Shown here: piece after piece, positions 21,571-62,526 of the stretch
Layout of the letters: every line of letters starts with the position of its first letter
How positions within the stretch are numbered: position 1 is the stretch's first letter
From: Pteria penguin
Lineage: Eukaryota > Mollusca > Bivalvia > Pterioida > Pteriidae
Direction: 5' to 3'
Length of the DNA: 64,000 bases
Assembly: GCA_035048485.1 (NCBI GenBank)
Contig: CM068580.1
Coordinates: 36,986,085-37,050,084, forward strand
The notes under the pieces: generated by a model
Databases searched by the model: none
What the model was told of the DNA's origin: nothing
What the model saw: only the letters and a program-made list of their open reading frames with translations
Translations under genes and position numbers: made by a program

Positions 21571-22508
21571 TTATCAAAACTAAAGAGGAAAAATGCTTTG
21601 TTAATAGAAGTTTCCACATCATAAATTTTACAAAATCTTTCAACATAGTACTATGTTGTTAGCTATAATAAGCTGTCTTGATTGATGTCAAACATCATGT
21701 GTACACCTGTAAAGTGCCGTCCATTGAGAGGTGCCAGTGTCTCTTGATCTTGTTTTGTTTTAAAGGGTTTGATACCTGTATTTTGTAATAATAACAGACA
21801 CGAGTTTGTGTTGATATGATCAGTGCACACTCATTTTAGACACTAAAATATTTTTACATATATTGAATCCAAAGAAACATGACTCACAAGCAGATTTTAC
21901 TTCATTTTCATGCTTTTTATGTATTTTATTTTTCATCATGTCATTATTACAGTATAAAAAATTTTAACTGTATCACCATTAAATGAAATGATAACAATCA
22001 AAATATTATATAGATTTATGGATAAAGTCTGAACTGAATATGCATGAAGAAATATATAGAATAATTCTAATTTAAATGAGTAGGATCAAAGTATAAACTT
22101 ACATTTATTACCTCATATTGTCTAGTCGCAGAAATTTCAATTCTTTATATAGATAGATTTTAATTCCATTTCTTTTTATAGAATATGAGGTACTGGTTAT
22201 GTAATCAAACCCCCAGTTTTATAACTTACAATTGAAGTAATATTGATTTCGTAAAAGAAACATGACAATGTAAGTAATCAGTATTGAGTGTGTATTTCAA
22301 GTGATGTCAATTCTGTAACAATGATGAATTGATGTGTATTACATAGATGATAAATGTATCATGTGGTGATCTTGTTACGCAGTGTAATTAGCAGCTTATC
22401 TGAAGAGAATGTAGAATATAATGTTGTTTGTCAAGTGTTCTGAATTTGATATGTACACTATATATATAACAATGTGCCAATTTATTATACATGTAACCAG
22501 AGGGTATA

Positions 22509-22514
22509 AATAAA
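22509..22514 (+). terminator. candidate distal poly(A) signal of GPD1
   Basis: AATAAA inside TATAAATAAATC is followed by CATCATTTTCTGTTTTCTTG. If used, it would give a 3' UTR of about 1 kb. Confidence 0.4.
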
Positions 22515-23194
22515 TCTTTGAAAGCAGCCATCATTTTCTGTTTTCTTGTATCCACCTTAAATGAGAGACATCATACTACATGTATTACTATGAAATTGAA
22601 TCCTGTTTAAAATTTAGAAATTAAAATCAACGTGTTCTGAAATATGAGATCCTTGAAAATAGATTTATTTTATTACATGTAAAAATATAAATATATATTC
22701 CAGGTTGCAACAGCGTTAAGCTTTACCTTCTCCAAAAGAGAAGTGTTCCTCCAGAGATGATGTCATTAACACGATCGTATATCAATAACTAATATCATAC
22801 AATAGGCATATACTGATAAAGGGATCATTTGATTCCAAGTGAAATATACATGTATACTCATACTTGGTAAATATTGCCAACCACAGGGGCAATTAAAATC
22901 TGGAAAAACTTGTGAGTGAATTTAATCCTCTTTGACTCCCATTTTGTTAACTTTTTCCTAAAATGCAGGAAATTGCTGAGGCAGTTTTATATGATGCCTA
23001 CCATATACATGTATTATATAGAATTCATGCAGGGATTCACCGTATGTTTTTTGAAAACCTTGGCTTAATATAGAAAATACCGAATTTTATCATGCCAACC
23101 CTAATCTTGTATACAAACTTCATGCACTGTACATTTGTGTAGCCTCGAAGAAGCTACAACTGTTTCTTGTAAATGCCCTACAGATTTCAATGAT

Positions 23195-23490
23195 CCCCCA
23201 TTCATTATGACCAGACTTTTCTGTCTGTACCAAAAGTTTTGACCCCACGTCCTTACGTCCTTGACTTTGAAATTTGACCCACTTTTCAAAAACTTTAACC
23301 TTGGCCGTTTCTGTTGAACCGTTAGAGATAGGGTTTTGATATTTCACATGAACATCATCTGATGGTATTCTTTAACTTTGACCTTTAGATTGGACTTGAC
23401 CTTAAATTAAGAAAACATTGAAAAAGCATGCTCTCTCAGACAATGCCCCGCCGGCGAGCTATGTTGTCCTCTGACAACTCTTATTAAAAC
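23195..23490 (+). repeat. dispersed TTTAACCTTGG-type repeat
   Basis: ACTTTAACCTTGGCCGTTTC, GAACCGTTAGAGATAGGGTT and the terminal GTCCTCTGACAACTCTTATT place this in the same family as 11390-12095. Overlapping minus-strand frames here are shadows of the repeat. Confidence 0.6.
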
Positions 23491-24505
23491 ACAAAGTCAA
23501 AATATAAGGCAACATCGAAAACCACCAATGACAAAAATATTCGCTTCATGTACATATCCAAACCCTGTATATTTGAAAAGATATGACCAAGGTTTATGTT
23601 TGTTTTTTTATGCCTGCAGAATCCCAATTTTCGTCCGTCTGTCTGTTGCATAACTTTAACATTGGTTATAACTTATGTATAAATAAGATGTTATTCAGCT
23701 TTGAAATTTCATTTGTGCATTTCTATACCATCCTGTTGAAACATTTCGCCTTGCGCTTTTGACTATGGCCTTTTAACTTCAAATATGATTATGGTTGTCG
23801 GTGTAGTTTGAAATAAGGTGTCAAAGATCAGTATCACGGTTACAACATTTGACATCAACCCAAACCTCTGAGCACAAGTATTTCACTATTACCATTCTTT
23901 TTCGCCGTCTCTAAAATAAGAATTATTCGTTCATGTAAGACAAAATTCACCCATACACACGAATATTAAGAAGGTATAGAAGAATTACACAGATTATGGT
24001 AGTAATTGAAAGCGGACTATTCAAGTGAAAATCACCAAATTCCAGTTCTCAAATTCCTTTATTGCAGGAGATACAGTAAGCAAAGCCTTCCCCCTTCAGG
24101 GCTCCATCCAAGATATACTTTGTTTCCCAATTTCCAGCCTTATTCTGCTCCCTCTAAATGCAAATTCTTGATCTGCCCTATACAATACTATTCCCTTAGA
24201 TTGTGGGGTGGCATACAGAAGTATAAAGAGGCCAGAATGTATACCCCTTGTTTTTGGCCATAAATCAATTCCGGGGGGAGGGGGGGGGGTTTATGTTTTG
24301 AAGTGAAAATGGGGTTGGGCGAAGTCAGTCGAGGGGTTTGGAAAATGTTTGAAAAGGGTTTGCGACTTGCCATGAATGCTTTTCAAACAGGAAAGGGTGG
24401 GGTTGGAGTTGAAGCCAAAATGAGCTTTGTTGGGCAAAACTTTTCGACCAAAGGGGTTGCAATCCCGCATCCTCTGCTTACTACCGGTTTATCGTCTTTT
24501 TAACG

Positions 24506-25502
24506 GGTAGGCGGAGCTACGAAGCCGTTTTCGTGCCATTTTAAAGAAGAAAACTTTTTTTATCTCGTTCGAACGAGAAACTTTCTCGTTTGAACGAGAA
24601 ATTTTCTCGTTCGATCGAGAAAGTTTCTCGTTCGAATGAGATAATTTCTATCGTGAGAAAAAATCTCGTTCGAACAAGAAATTATTATATATGAATTAAG
24701 GTGTTTGGTTATTTAAAAAAAAAGTATGATTAGGAATTATTTCAATTGATACATAAAGTGATACATTTATATCTGCACAACACAATGTACATATGCATGT
24801 TTATTCTAAAACACACAGCTTATCAATAGAAAGGAAATACTTAACTTAAAGTGTAATTTATTATATTGCAAAGAAGAAGATGAATACGGAGGAAAAAATG
24901 AATGGTGGAAGAGGGGGGGGGGTATTATGCCATCAGAGATATTCTGCCCTCCTCTTGTAATTAAAAGTATTACAATAGCTGTTAATTATGATTTATACAT
25001 TTCAGAATTGAAATATAAACTGAATGGTACTTATTGACATACAGTAAAACACTTATAATTATGCATTATTATTTCATTAATGATTAATCGGTGGGGGTTA
25101 CTGAGCCAAGTTAGTTTGATTCTAGTGGCTTAAAACATAAATATAAAAGGGAGGAGATGAGGTTCCAAATCAAATGTTACAAACATACTCTGCAATTTGA
25201 TATGCTGAAATATCGGTAATACATATAATGTATTTCAACTAAATCCAGGCCAAACACGGCCAAATGTAGCTCTTGCCTATGTAATTATTTAAACGATCAA
25301 ACATCCGCTACTAAAGAAATTGTTAGAAAATATCAAAAGATTTATTGATGTACGATATTCCATTTCTTTTTATCGGTTAATATAACACTTATCAATGCAG
25401 ACTATGGTATATCGTTCGAACGAGATAGCTTCTCGTTCGAACGAGATAAAAAGATATTTTTCTTCTTTAAAATGGCACGAAAACGACTTCGTACGGAGCT
25501 TA
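24506..25502. mobile_element. 1-kb inverted-repeat element with palindromic subterminal repeats
   Basis: The arms (about 24512-24600 and 25420-25500) share GTTTTCGTGCCATTTTAAAG and TTTTTATCTCGTTCGAACGA in mirrored orientation. Inside the arms the 16-bp palindrome TCTCGTTCGAACGAGA and one-base variants recur: about five copies at 24567-24680 and two at 25409-25448. A possible 7-bp target duplication, TTTAACG, lies at 24499-24505 and 25503-25509, but the outermost bases of the arms do not align cleanly. The interior is AT-rich with no transposase, so this is a non-autonomous DNA element of unknown family. Confidence 0.65.
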
Positions 25503-25710
25503 TTTAACGTTGAACGATTGCATGTAACTGGATTTTTTTTCACTCGCATGAATTCTATTGACTTTAAAAAAAGATTTCAACACCACACCTAGGGTTGGGC
25601 TCAGGTTCAAAATTACTCATATACAATAGATCATGTAGAGAACACTTCTAGCCCATTATCAAATCTCAGAAGAGTAGCGGTAATGAACAAATTGTTTACG
25701 GATGGACCAA

Positions 25711-25783
25711 TCTAATTAAAATTCGATCTTTATTATGGTCAATCTAATTAAGGGAGCACAATAAAGATCGAATTCTAATTAGA
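25711..25783. repeat. 24-bp inverted repeat (hairpin)
   Basis: TCTAATTAAAATTCGATCTT and the next four bases are mirrored 25 nt downstream with one mismatch (right arm 25760-25783). The loop itself repeats TCAATCTAATTA. It lies upstream of KRI1 in the intergenic region. Probably the core of a small MITE. Confidence 0.7.
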
Positions 25784-26217
25784 ATGCGGACGTCTGCTGA
25801 TCTCTGGCCAGTAGAGCTAATAGAATTGAAACACAAGGTTAGATTTCATTGTCTATTTACAATGAATTATGTAGACTAACACAAATACAAGTAAAATACA
25901 ACAATTTTTATTCTGTAAACCATATCGTAACACTGAACTTGTGACTTGATCGTTTTCCGTAGTATATCATGAAAAATGAACCCTACTCCAGCAATGTCAT
26001 GTCACAAAAGGGGATTAGGATTCGTTCTCTCTTTTCCCTTACGTCCCTTCTCACAATCCCAACCCCTTTTCTCCACCCTTCCGGAATGGCGTGCGCTTCA
26101 CACCCGCAATTTTCCCTCTGGAGAAGTCAAGTAGACGTACAATTATCAGATAATAATACCACCGGGTAGTATCCCCTCTCTCTCTCACTCTTCCTTTTAT
26201 TTTGGGGTGGGGAAAAC

Positions 26218-26248
26218 GTTCCCTCCGCCCCCTCTGAATCCGCCACTG
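26218..26248. repeat. single terminus of a GC-rich DNA transposon
   Basis: Read on the minus strand this is CAGTGGCGGATTCAGAGGGG followed by GCGGAGGG, a form common at the ends of non-autonomous DNA transposons in invertebrates. I did not find a matching opposite end, so the element's extent is unknown. It is about 290 bp upstream of the KRI1 start codon. Confidence 0.4.
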
Positions 26249-26537
26249 CAATATTCTCAACACAGATAAGGGACGTACTGCATAGATATATACAGATGCA
26301 CAAAAACTCCACTCCATCTCTCACTTCTTGCACACTACTTTTTGTCAATATAATTATGCTTCTCTTGCATCATGGACAGGGTTTGAATTAAAGGATGAGT
26401 CCCAGAGATATCCCATTACGACTGAAAGTAAAATAACAGTAAACCGCATTTATGACTGAAAATTACGAAAATTTGAAATGCGAAATTGCATTGTACGAAA
26501 ACTTTTAACGTGCGTGAAATAGTTTACACATGTGGAG

Positions 26538-55210
<28,673 letters not shown>

Positions 55211-56420
55211 TGATATATAATATGTATAGAGAGATAGAGTGGTTTACTGAGAGTAAAGGAATTGAAAGCAGTGTCATTATAATTGTTATCTTTAAAAGAT
55301 TTTATATCCTTTTTTATAGAATGACATATTATGGTATGGCATGGTGTATCTGTCTGTCTGTTGGTCTGTACATCTGCTTGTACCAAGTAAACAAGATGCA
55401 CACCAAATTGCTTTAGCTAGAATAGTCAATTTTGGTGCACTTGCTCTTTGTGACAAGAGGATGATTCACGGTTTAAGGTCAAGGTCACACACTAAATATT
55501 GTTGATCAATCTTGTTAAAAAGGTAAACAAGATACAGTCTGAACCACTAGGGCTACTATTGTCAAACTTCGTACATTTTTTCATGACAAGAGGACAAAGT
55601 TTATAGTTTTTAGTGCCAGAGGTCAAGGTTGCATGCTAAACATTGTTGATAAGACTGGTAAACATGATACATCATTTTGCCTAGTATCACAAAACTTCAT
55701 ACACATACCACTGATGCCGAGGGGATTATGCCAGATACGTCTGAAGGTCAAGGTTGAAAGTCAAAGTCACATGCTACACTTAATAATACATGTAAAACTT
55801 TAATAAATGATAAACCTTGTACATAAAATACAAGCTTTGAAAAATATCAGATTTGGTTCTCTTATTGCTAAATTCCAAAGAAGTATGTCCATTGTATTTC
55901 AAGCTCAAGGACCAAAGATCAAGGTCATGTTAAACATAAATTGACCTGGTAAACAATATACATACAAAACTATTTGGGCTTAGATCAGAAATTTACTCTC
56001 TTGAAATTATGCAACAGGCATATTTTTCAATGAAGATGTTGCTGTTGTTGTTTTAGTTTTGTTGATCATTGTATGAGGTTGAGCTATATGCTTTATTCAG
56101 ATAACAAATTATGTCTGTATACCTTGATATATCCAGTTATTTTGGTCCTGTTATTTTGATACCGATACCGTTCCTTGCTGAGCAGCTTCTAACCGTTTAT
56201 TTAGATACTTGGAGCTTTTGTAAAATACACTTTCCGTATCAATTGTTGTTTGTAATTTTTACATAGGCATCTTGGCCTGTAATGTTTTAGCGCCGGGCCA
56301 GAATAGGCTTGTTAAGTGAACACTATGTTCAGCTACATATAGGCATTACAAGATAGAGATTCCAATATCGCCGGTTCATTGGTCATACCGAGTGCTTTGT
56401 TTTTTGAAGGTTCGTTTATA
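55211..56420 (+). other. KRI1 3' flank with diverged dispersed repeat
   Basis: No AATAAA is seen soon after the stop; the nearest found is at 55802-55807. From about 55440 to 55980 the sequence contains several diverged units with AAGGTCAAGGTCACA..CTAAA..TTGTTGA and AAACTTCATACA, a repeat style seen elsewhere in the window. No gene is recognised. Confidence 0.45.
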
Positions 56421-56434
56421 CACAATATGATTTG

Positions 56435-56609
56435 GTTGGTTGGTTGGTTGATTGGTGTTTTACGTCGCTTTCAACAATATTTCAGTTATATCGCGACATG
56501 GAAGCAGGAGGTTACCAACCTCTTAAATATAGTGGCGCAACCCGGGAATCGAACCCGGATCGTCGGCGCCGCAAGCCAAGCACTTAACCACTACACCAAG
56601 CCTGCCCCC
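56435..56609 (-). mobile_element. tRNA-derived SINE (second family), minus strand
   Basis: It is the minus-strand counterpart of 47602-47774: (TTGG)n, TTTTACGTCGCTTTCAACAA, then the reverse complements of the B box (GGAATCGAACC) and the A-box region (CCACTACACCA). An 11-bp target duplication, AATATGATTTG, flanks it (56424-56434 and 56610-56620). The similar peptides that both copies appear to encode are translation shadows of the SINE. Confidence 0.92.
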
Positions 56610-56620
56610 AATATGATTTG

Positions 56621-59600
56621 TAAGATCTAGCTTCAAATCAAATACGTTTACACACTATTCCTTGCGAGATGTTAAGTAATATACATTTCCTGGAATTTTT
56701 TTTCTCCGTTTACATTTACAGATACAAGAAGACATACATACTTTCATATTTTACAGTGTTATCCACTGTAGCAGGAAACCATTGAAAAAATATGAATGCC
56801 ATGCACTTGCGAATTAATTGCAGAATATATACTATATATGTATAGTTTTGTTAGAATAGGTAAATCACCCTGTATTGAACTACATATACTGATATCTCCA
56901 TTTCATAGTATGACAAGTACCATGTAGAGAGAGCACACTTTAGATAATATAAATCAAATTTATTCCAGTAGTTTTTGAAAAATGCACGTGCCTCTGTTCA
57001 TAGAACTGACATCATTTGTGGTGTTTAAGTATATTGTTAACGATAAATTATAAAATACAATAACACCGTGTAAATAGGCCTTAAATCACCAGGAAGAAGC
57101 AAACGTGTGGTGAACACTATACCTACTATTGTGAAGACGTGCCTGCAACTTTGAAATGGGTATGATTGTGTAGAATATGAGTGAGAAGTGTAGTCTGACG
57201 AATGTTTTGGCATACCGTTTGAAGTATAAATGTCAAATAATATGTAAGTAATTCCATTAAGACGTATAATGACTTGTTAGATGATGGTTATGTCATTTAA
57301 GTCGCAACATTTGCACATATTTGCCTTATTTAAACCAGTTGGTTTTCATCTGCAATGTGTGACAGATGATTATTGTGACATTTAGATGCGGTTTTGGTGT
57401 TATGGCATGTTGGAGGTCTTCAGACAATGTTGTACTGGATATGTAAACATGCCTTTTCTGGTTTGTTTTACTATTTCAGATTTTGACCTTCTACAATTCT
57501 GAATGAGTAATTCTTAAAATAAATTTCCAGATTTGTTCATCTGTGCCATTTTTTGGCCTCTAAATAGTAATTTGTATACACTCGCACCTGCAAATGCCTC
57601 TGTATTATCACACGTGGTGTATTTAAATACAAATACTAAATATTCAACGAAGTCAACCTTTCAATAGTTTTATATGACACTCTCTGCATTGTGCGTTTGG
57701 CAATTCTAGTGAAGTGTTCACATGATATTTGTATTTCGACCTCGAACACTGTTGTGTTCTTTGTCTTCCGAAAGAGAACAATGACTCACACTTCAGTAAT
57801 GGCGGGGTCTGTCGATGGCGGAACTGCTGTTTGACAAAATACGATGCTTGTCTTCCAGTAATTACATCAATGACGGAAATACGGTAAAATGCTCGATGAT
57901 GTAACCCGAGCAAGATAAACCTCGTGTGTGTTATAATCTTACTTCTTGTCACGGAAAAATCAAAAAAATAATTTTGATAACTGAGATACACAGGTCATAC
58001 ATGTACCACACAAATATATTAGACTCATTTTATCGTAGCGAACTACAGTCGTTGATAGGAAATTTCTAGTGGTTTTTTCACTAGGTTTGGCGATAAATTG
58101 AACATTGCAGATTATTCTGCAACTTGTGGAAGGAAGAATCTAGAACCACATTTAAAGGCAAGATTCTTTCATGACTTGTTGTTTTAACGCAAGAAATCTT
58201 TAAAAATAATAATTGGCTATTGGTGTTATTCTCGTCTCTCTGCCTTTTCTTCATATACAGACTTTTTCGCATCCACTGCTGTGACATTAAACATCCCTGG
58301 GGACTTTAGAAATGAAGCTGTCACTGATAGCGTCCTTTCACACGTGGGTTTTACTTGTTAGTTTTAATATGGGCCTTTGCCTATCTCCTTAATATTTGGT
58401 CATAAAGGAAAGAATTTAAGAAAATCCACGTTAACCCACGATAAAACACACATCAGCCTGATTAGCGGTATCCAACCTGTCGCACGATCACGTGACAGTG
58501 AAGCCAGTACGTGTGGAAAGTGGTTTTTAAAGCATAACCTCTTTTCTGCAGTGATTTTTGACTTTTGACATGATGATTGCAAGATTTACGCAATTCATTC
58601 CGGAAACGGGACACTGGGATCACAACATACAGTAACGTGGTGGCATGAAAGGGTATCACTCGCAGTTGTGCACCCAAGTTTCAAATATTTTTTTGTTTGA
58701 AGGAAGGGCAAACTCTGCAACTGAAAAAAAAAAATAATGGTTTCCTATAAATTCCGAAATGAATCGAAACGAAATCACTCAGAAACTAAACAATTCGAAG
58801 GGAAGATAAATTTTCAGATATAATGACTGCTTAGCTCTTTTGGTCGATATAATAACCCTTACGGCACGGTGCGTACCTTGCCCCGTATCTCCCTGCTCCT
58901 GTTCTTGCCTTCCTGTCCCTATCTTTGTCTCCTTCATCTTCTCCTGAGACATCACATGATATTCGATTTCCCTTCCTAAATTTTCCCTGCCTTACCCTTT
59001 TTCTTCCTGCAGCAATCTGGTCTCCCGATAGATGCGTGTAATTTTCCTATATTTATGATATTTTCCTCATCAAAATTTCTTTCTCCCCGTTGATACCTTG
59101 TCTCCATTTTATCTTTCCATTAATTTCTTTCCCCCTAATTTACTGTTTTCACGCACCCCTCCTTTTCCTCTAAATGAAATGTAGGTTTTTAGTCAGACAG
59201 GAGGAGGGGGGGGGGGGGGGGGTTGCATCTGTCACAAATTCAAGTGCTTCAGTTTCGCATGGGTGGGAGGAGGGATGTTAGGGATCAATGAAAGATCTTG
59301 CCACAAAATATGCATGTGATATATCAAAGCCCTAACTCCAAGGGTTCAAAATCTTCAATGTTGAAGTTTTTAATATGTAGATCAAGGATGAAGGTCACAA
59401 TGATCATGCAACAAGGAACAACAGAAAACAATTATATATAATTCAGTTGTAAGAAATCGCAACAAAATTAATCAAATTGGATGGAAAGATTGAAACAGTT
59501 GTATGATTGAATGTTATTTTGATTACCATTTGTGAGGGTGTGTGTGTATGACGGTGTGTGTGTAGGTAGGTTGATGTCCTTCAAAATGATGTCTATCAAA

Positions 59601-59910
59601 AGTCGCTCAATAAATCTGCGATAAAATACAATTGAATATTTGACAAGTTGAGCGGTAGACTCCTGTGAGTATTTAGTTGTTATTATTATATCAAGTAATA
59701 AAGAAAAAAAAACGCGGTAAATTCAAAATATGTATCGGGAAAAAAAGTCATGAAATGTTCTTGTCATACTACTCTAGGATGTGGAAAGTTAAGATCACAC
59801 AATAGAATTGATACATAGTTTTTGAAAATTTATAGTTTAGGTGTTCAGAATTACCAAAAAAAGTGAGTTCTTAAGATTTTATTTTTGTTAGACATTGCTG
59901 GGGATAATAC
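56621..59910. other. no gene recognised
   Basis: Mixed AT-rich sequence with short open frames on both strands. The longest is a 112-codon minus-strand frame at 57653-57991 with no family resemblance I can see. A C/T-rich stretch lies at about 58870-59160 and a G run at 59197-59222. The composition near 57700-58650 is less AT-rich, which could reflect an unrecognised first exon or promoter, but nothing specific supports it. Confidence 0.4.
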
Positions 59911-59914
59911 TTAC

Positions 59915-60597
59915 TTAGGTCACCAGAGTCAGTTGACGGATTGCAAATGGATTCCGTCCGTCATATGTCGTGCGTCGTTTGTTAATGAATATTTTATTTT
60001 CTCTTTAAAGCTAACTTCACCAATGTACTGGGCATATTGTCGCCAGATTTCACATGATGCACTTTTAGGATCACAGGGACATACAATATTATTTTCATTG
60101 TACCTGCGCCCCATGAACCTTAGCCGCGGAACCAAAACTGTTAAATATAGTCCAGTCTTCGAACATTTACTCCAGCATTTCTAGAAGAAAAGCTTTATGT
60201 ATTGTTTTAAAGAACTTGATCCTCTCTACATAACTTTTCTAGTGTGTTACCCCTAGGGCATGAGTTCAGTCCCAAGGCTTTGGTTGGGATCAAACCATTC
60301 ATATAGAGGCTTTGTATTTAGTAATTTAAGATTTTCTCTTCAACTATGCATTGTAAAGAAAACCTAAATACATAGTTAGAAAAAGCATGAAGCATTTTAC
60401 AAAGAATTGTGAAATTAATATTTCTTTGTAATGTTATAATTTATTTGAAGCGCGATTAACAGAAAATTAAAACTTCAAAACGTTAGTACTATAATTCTGT
60501 CCCGAAGGAGGGTCTTAATATAAATGTCAGAATACGACAATGGGTATAGTGTCAGGTGACCGATAAGGCACATTGGACCATTGGACCTCTTGTTGAG
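59915..60597. repeat. dispersed element with mirrored GGTCACC/GGTGACC ends
   Basis: The left edge reads TAGGTCACCAGAGTCAGTTG, followed by CCGTCCGTCATATGTCGTGC. The right edge reads CAGGTGACCGATAAGGCACA, then GGACCTCTTGTTGAG. This arrangement resembles a dispersed repeat commonly met in bivalve sequences; that is from general familiarity and was not checked here. The 99-codon frame inside (59885-60184) is not accepted as a gene. Confidence 0.45.
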
Positions 60598-60700
60598 TAG
60601 AAGATCCACACAGAGGGAAAACAAGAATGTAATGTATGTATGATGAATGTATAGTCATAAAACTTGAGTCATCCTTGGCGTAGCGCTTTTCGATATACGC

Positions 60701-60940
60701 CGGACTAAGTGCCCTTTGGCATAGACATGAGATCTATTCACGTGTCACATCGGACTAAGTACTCCTTGGTATAGTCACGAGATCTATTCGCCGTGTCACA
60801 CTGGACTAATTACCCCTCGGTATAGTCATGAGATCTGTCCACCGTGTCACACCGGACTATGTGCCCCTCGGTATAGTCATGAGATCTGTCCACCGTGTCA
60901 CACCAGACTAAGTGCCCCTCGGTATAGTCCTGTGCCCTCC
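60701..60940 (+). repeat. 51-bp tandem repeat, about 4.5 units
   Basis: Units start at about 60702, 60752, 60802, 60853 and 60904 with the shared core CCCCTCGGTATAGTCATGAG, then ATCTGTCCACCGTGTCACACC or variants. The first unit is 50 bp, the others 51. From the second unit on, one plus-strand frame is open with the 17-residue repeat GLSAPRYSHEICPPCHT, and it stays open to about 61010. There is no start codon or family match, so it is listed as a repeat. Confidence 0.85.
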
Positions 60941-61019
60941 GGCGTGAATTGGAAATCCGTTAACAAAGCAACACGGGACCTGCAGGTCTTCGGTATACAC
61001 TCGTGAGATCTATTCACTG

Positions 61020-62440
61020 AGACATACGTGTGTGCTGCAAAAAGGATATTTTCCATTTTATGTATGTTTACACTCGAAATATTAATGTTACTTTGGTAAA
61101 TTCGTATACATATACTATACTCCTATCTTTGACTGGAATCACAGAAACAAAAACTGTTGAAGTTTTCTATCAAGAACAATTTTAGAAGATTCTGTTATGT
61201 GTTCTATACGTTTTATAGCTTACAATAACCCAGTATAAGTCAGGTGTAAAGCATGCGTACTAGATTTACTTATGCAACTATGACCTGGGATCTATGTTTT
61301 TGTATACTGATGGCATTACAACAATGAACATTGAGCATGGCGTCATTTATTTAGTGTTACCTGTACAAATTTATTATCCCCAGGCGAGTAACGTTGAGGG
61401 GGTTAGGGGTTACAATTTATCTTGCCAAGCAACTCGTCAAGCGGAAACTCAATGACCTTAGCACCAGCCGACGGGAAAACACCGTACCCTGCATGTCCAA
61501 CAGAAACGGATCTTCATCGTCTAGAAGGAACTTTCTATATACACTTAATTTTCTACATTTTTCTCGCTACAACTGGTTTATTCGCAATTAAATGAGCACA
61601 TAACTAAATAAAAGTTGAAAAGAGACAATACAATGAATTAGATTTAAGATCCTTTTATTAATGGAAGCAGTTAAGTTGGATGTATGAACTTCGTGAAATT
61701 ATTCTAGGGAATAGTAAATACCTATTGTTATGCATTAAACTAAAATAATAATTCTTCTTGTTTTGGTCATCAAAGCATAATCATATTCTTGATTTCCATA
61801 AGTTTCTTTAGAATAATTTAGAATAACGAATTCGCTCCTTGCACTTTTTTTCGACATCGCTTGAGACACAAAACTTTTCAGTCTGAAGAACATGTGTTGT
61901 CATATTTGGGTTTTATGTCCCCGGATCGATAGATCGAGTGCATATTGTTTTTGTCCTGTCTGTTTTGCTGACAACTTTAACCTTGGCCATAACTTTCCGT
62001 GGGGGTAGAGACTTCATATTTCATTTTTTTTATATACAGAATGACTAGTAATAGTATTCATTCTGCTTATTCAAACATCCTATATATTACAAATATATGT
62101 GCATTGACCGTTTTATTAACAAACGTTTCTTTTTTGCGACATTGGCGTTCATTGTTTTCTAGTATATAAAAGATAAAAATAAAAGTAATCCGTATGGATG
62201 TTCAATAAAAGAATGTCATTATTGCAAAAAACAACCCTGCGATTAGTTTTAGGTATGAAGTTCACAGAATTTAAGTATTGCGAATAAACGGGGTTAACAG
62301 TAGTTGAATTCAGTGATGGATTTCAAGAAATTAAAGGTGCACGCTAAGTTTAGATATACAATTACATTACCGTAGGGTGAAATCCATACATTCTATGAGA
62401 AGAATAATTGGCTTTATATCCCAACATCCATGACTATAAT
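61020..62440. other. no gene recognised
   Basis: AT-rich sequence with one short plus-strand frame (61394-61591) of unknown meaning and a small dispersed-repeat fragment near 61960-62040 (CTTTAACCTTGGCCATAACTT). Nothing else supports a gene. Confidence 0.4.
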
Positions 62441-62445
62441 CTATA

Positions 62446-62526
62446 CTAGTGTCTTTTTCTAACTTTAAATTTTTATGATTTAAAGTGAAATAGTCATAAA
62501 AATTTAAAGTTTGAAAAAGACACTAG
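62446..62526. repeat. 33-bp near-perfect inverted repeat (hairpin)
   Basis: The left arm (62446-62478, beginning CTAGTGTCTTTTTCTAACTT) and right arm (62494-62526) pair at 32 of 33 positions around a 15-nt loop. The size resembles either a solo MITE hairpin or a small-RNA precursor. The stem is very AT-rich and no target duplication was found. Confidence 0.85.

Larger units (their letters stand above)
21571..24505. other. GPD1 3' flank, AT-rich, no gene seen
   Basis: The stretch holds the possible long GPD1 3' UTR up to about 22530, then AT-rich sequence, a dispersed-repeat block at 23195-23490 (GTTGTCCTCTGACAACTC ending) and a second diverged block near 23610-23830. Open frames at 24006-24503 on both strands are short and low in recognisable content. 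Confidence 0.5.

Noticed and set aside
57653..57991. 112-codon minus-strand frame
   Set aside because: No family resemblance, no splice or promoter support, and length within chance for this region.
59885..60184. 99-codon plus-strand frame
   Set aside because: It lies within the dispersed element with GGTCACC/GGTGACC ends and has no recognisable motif.
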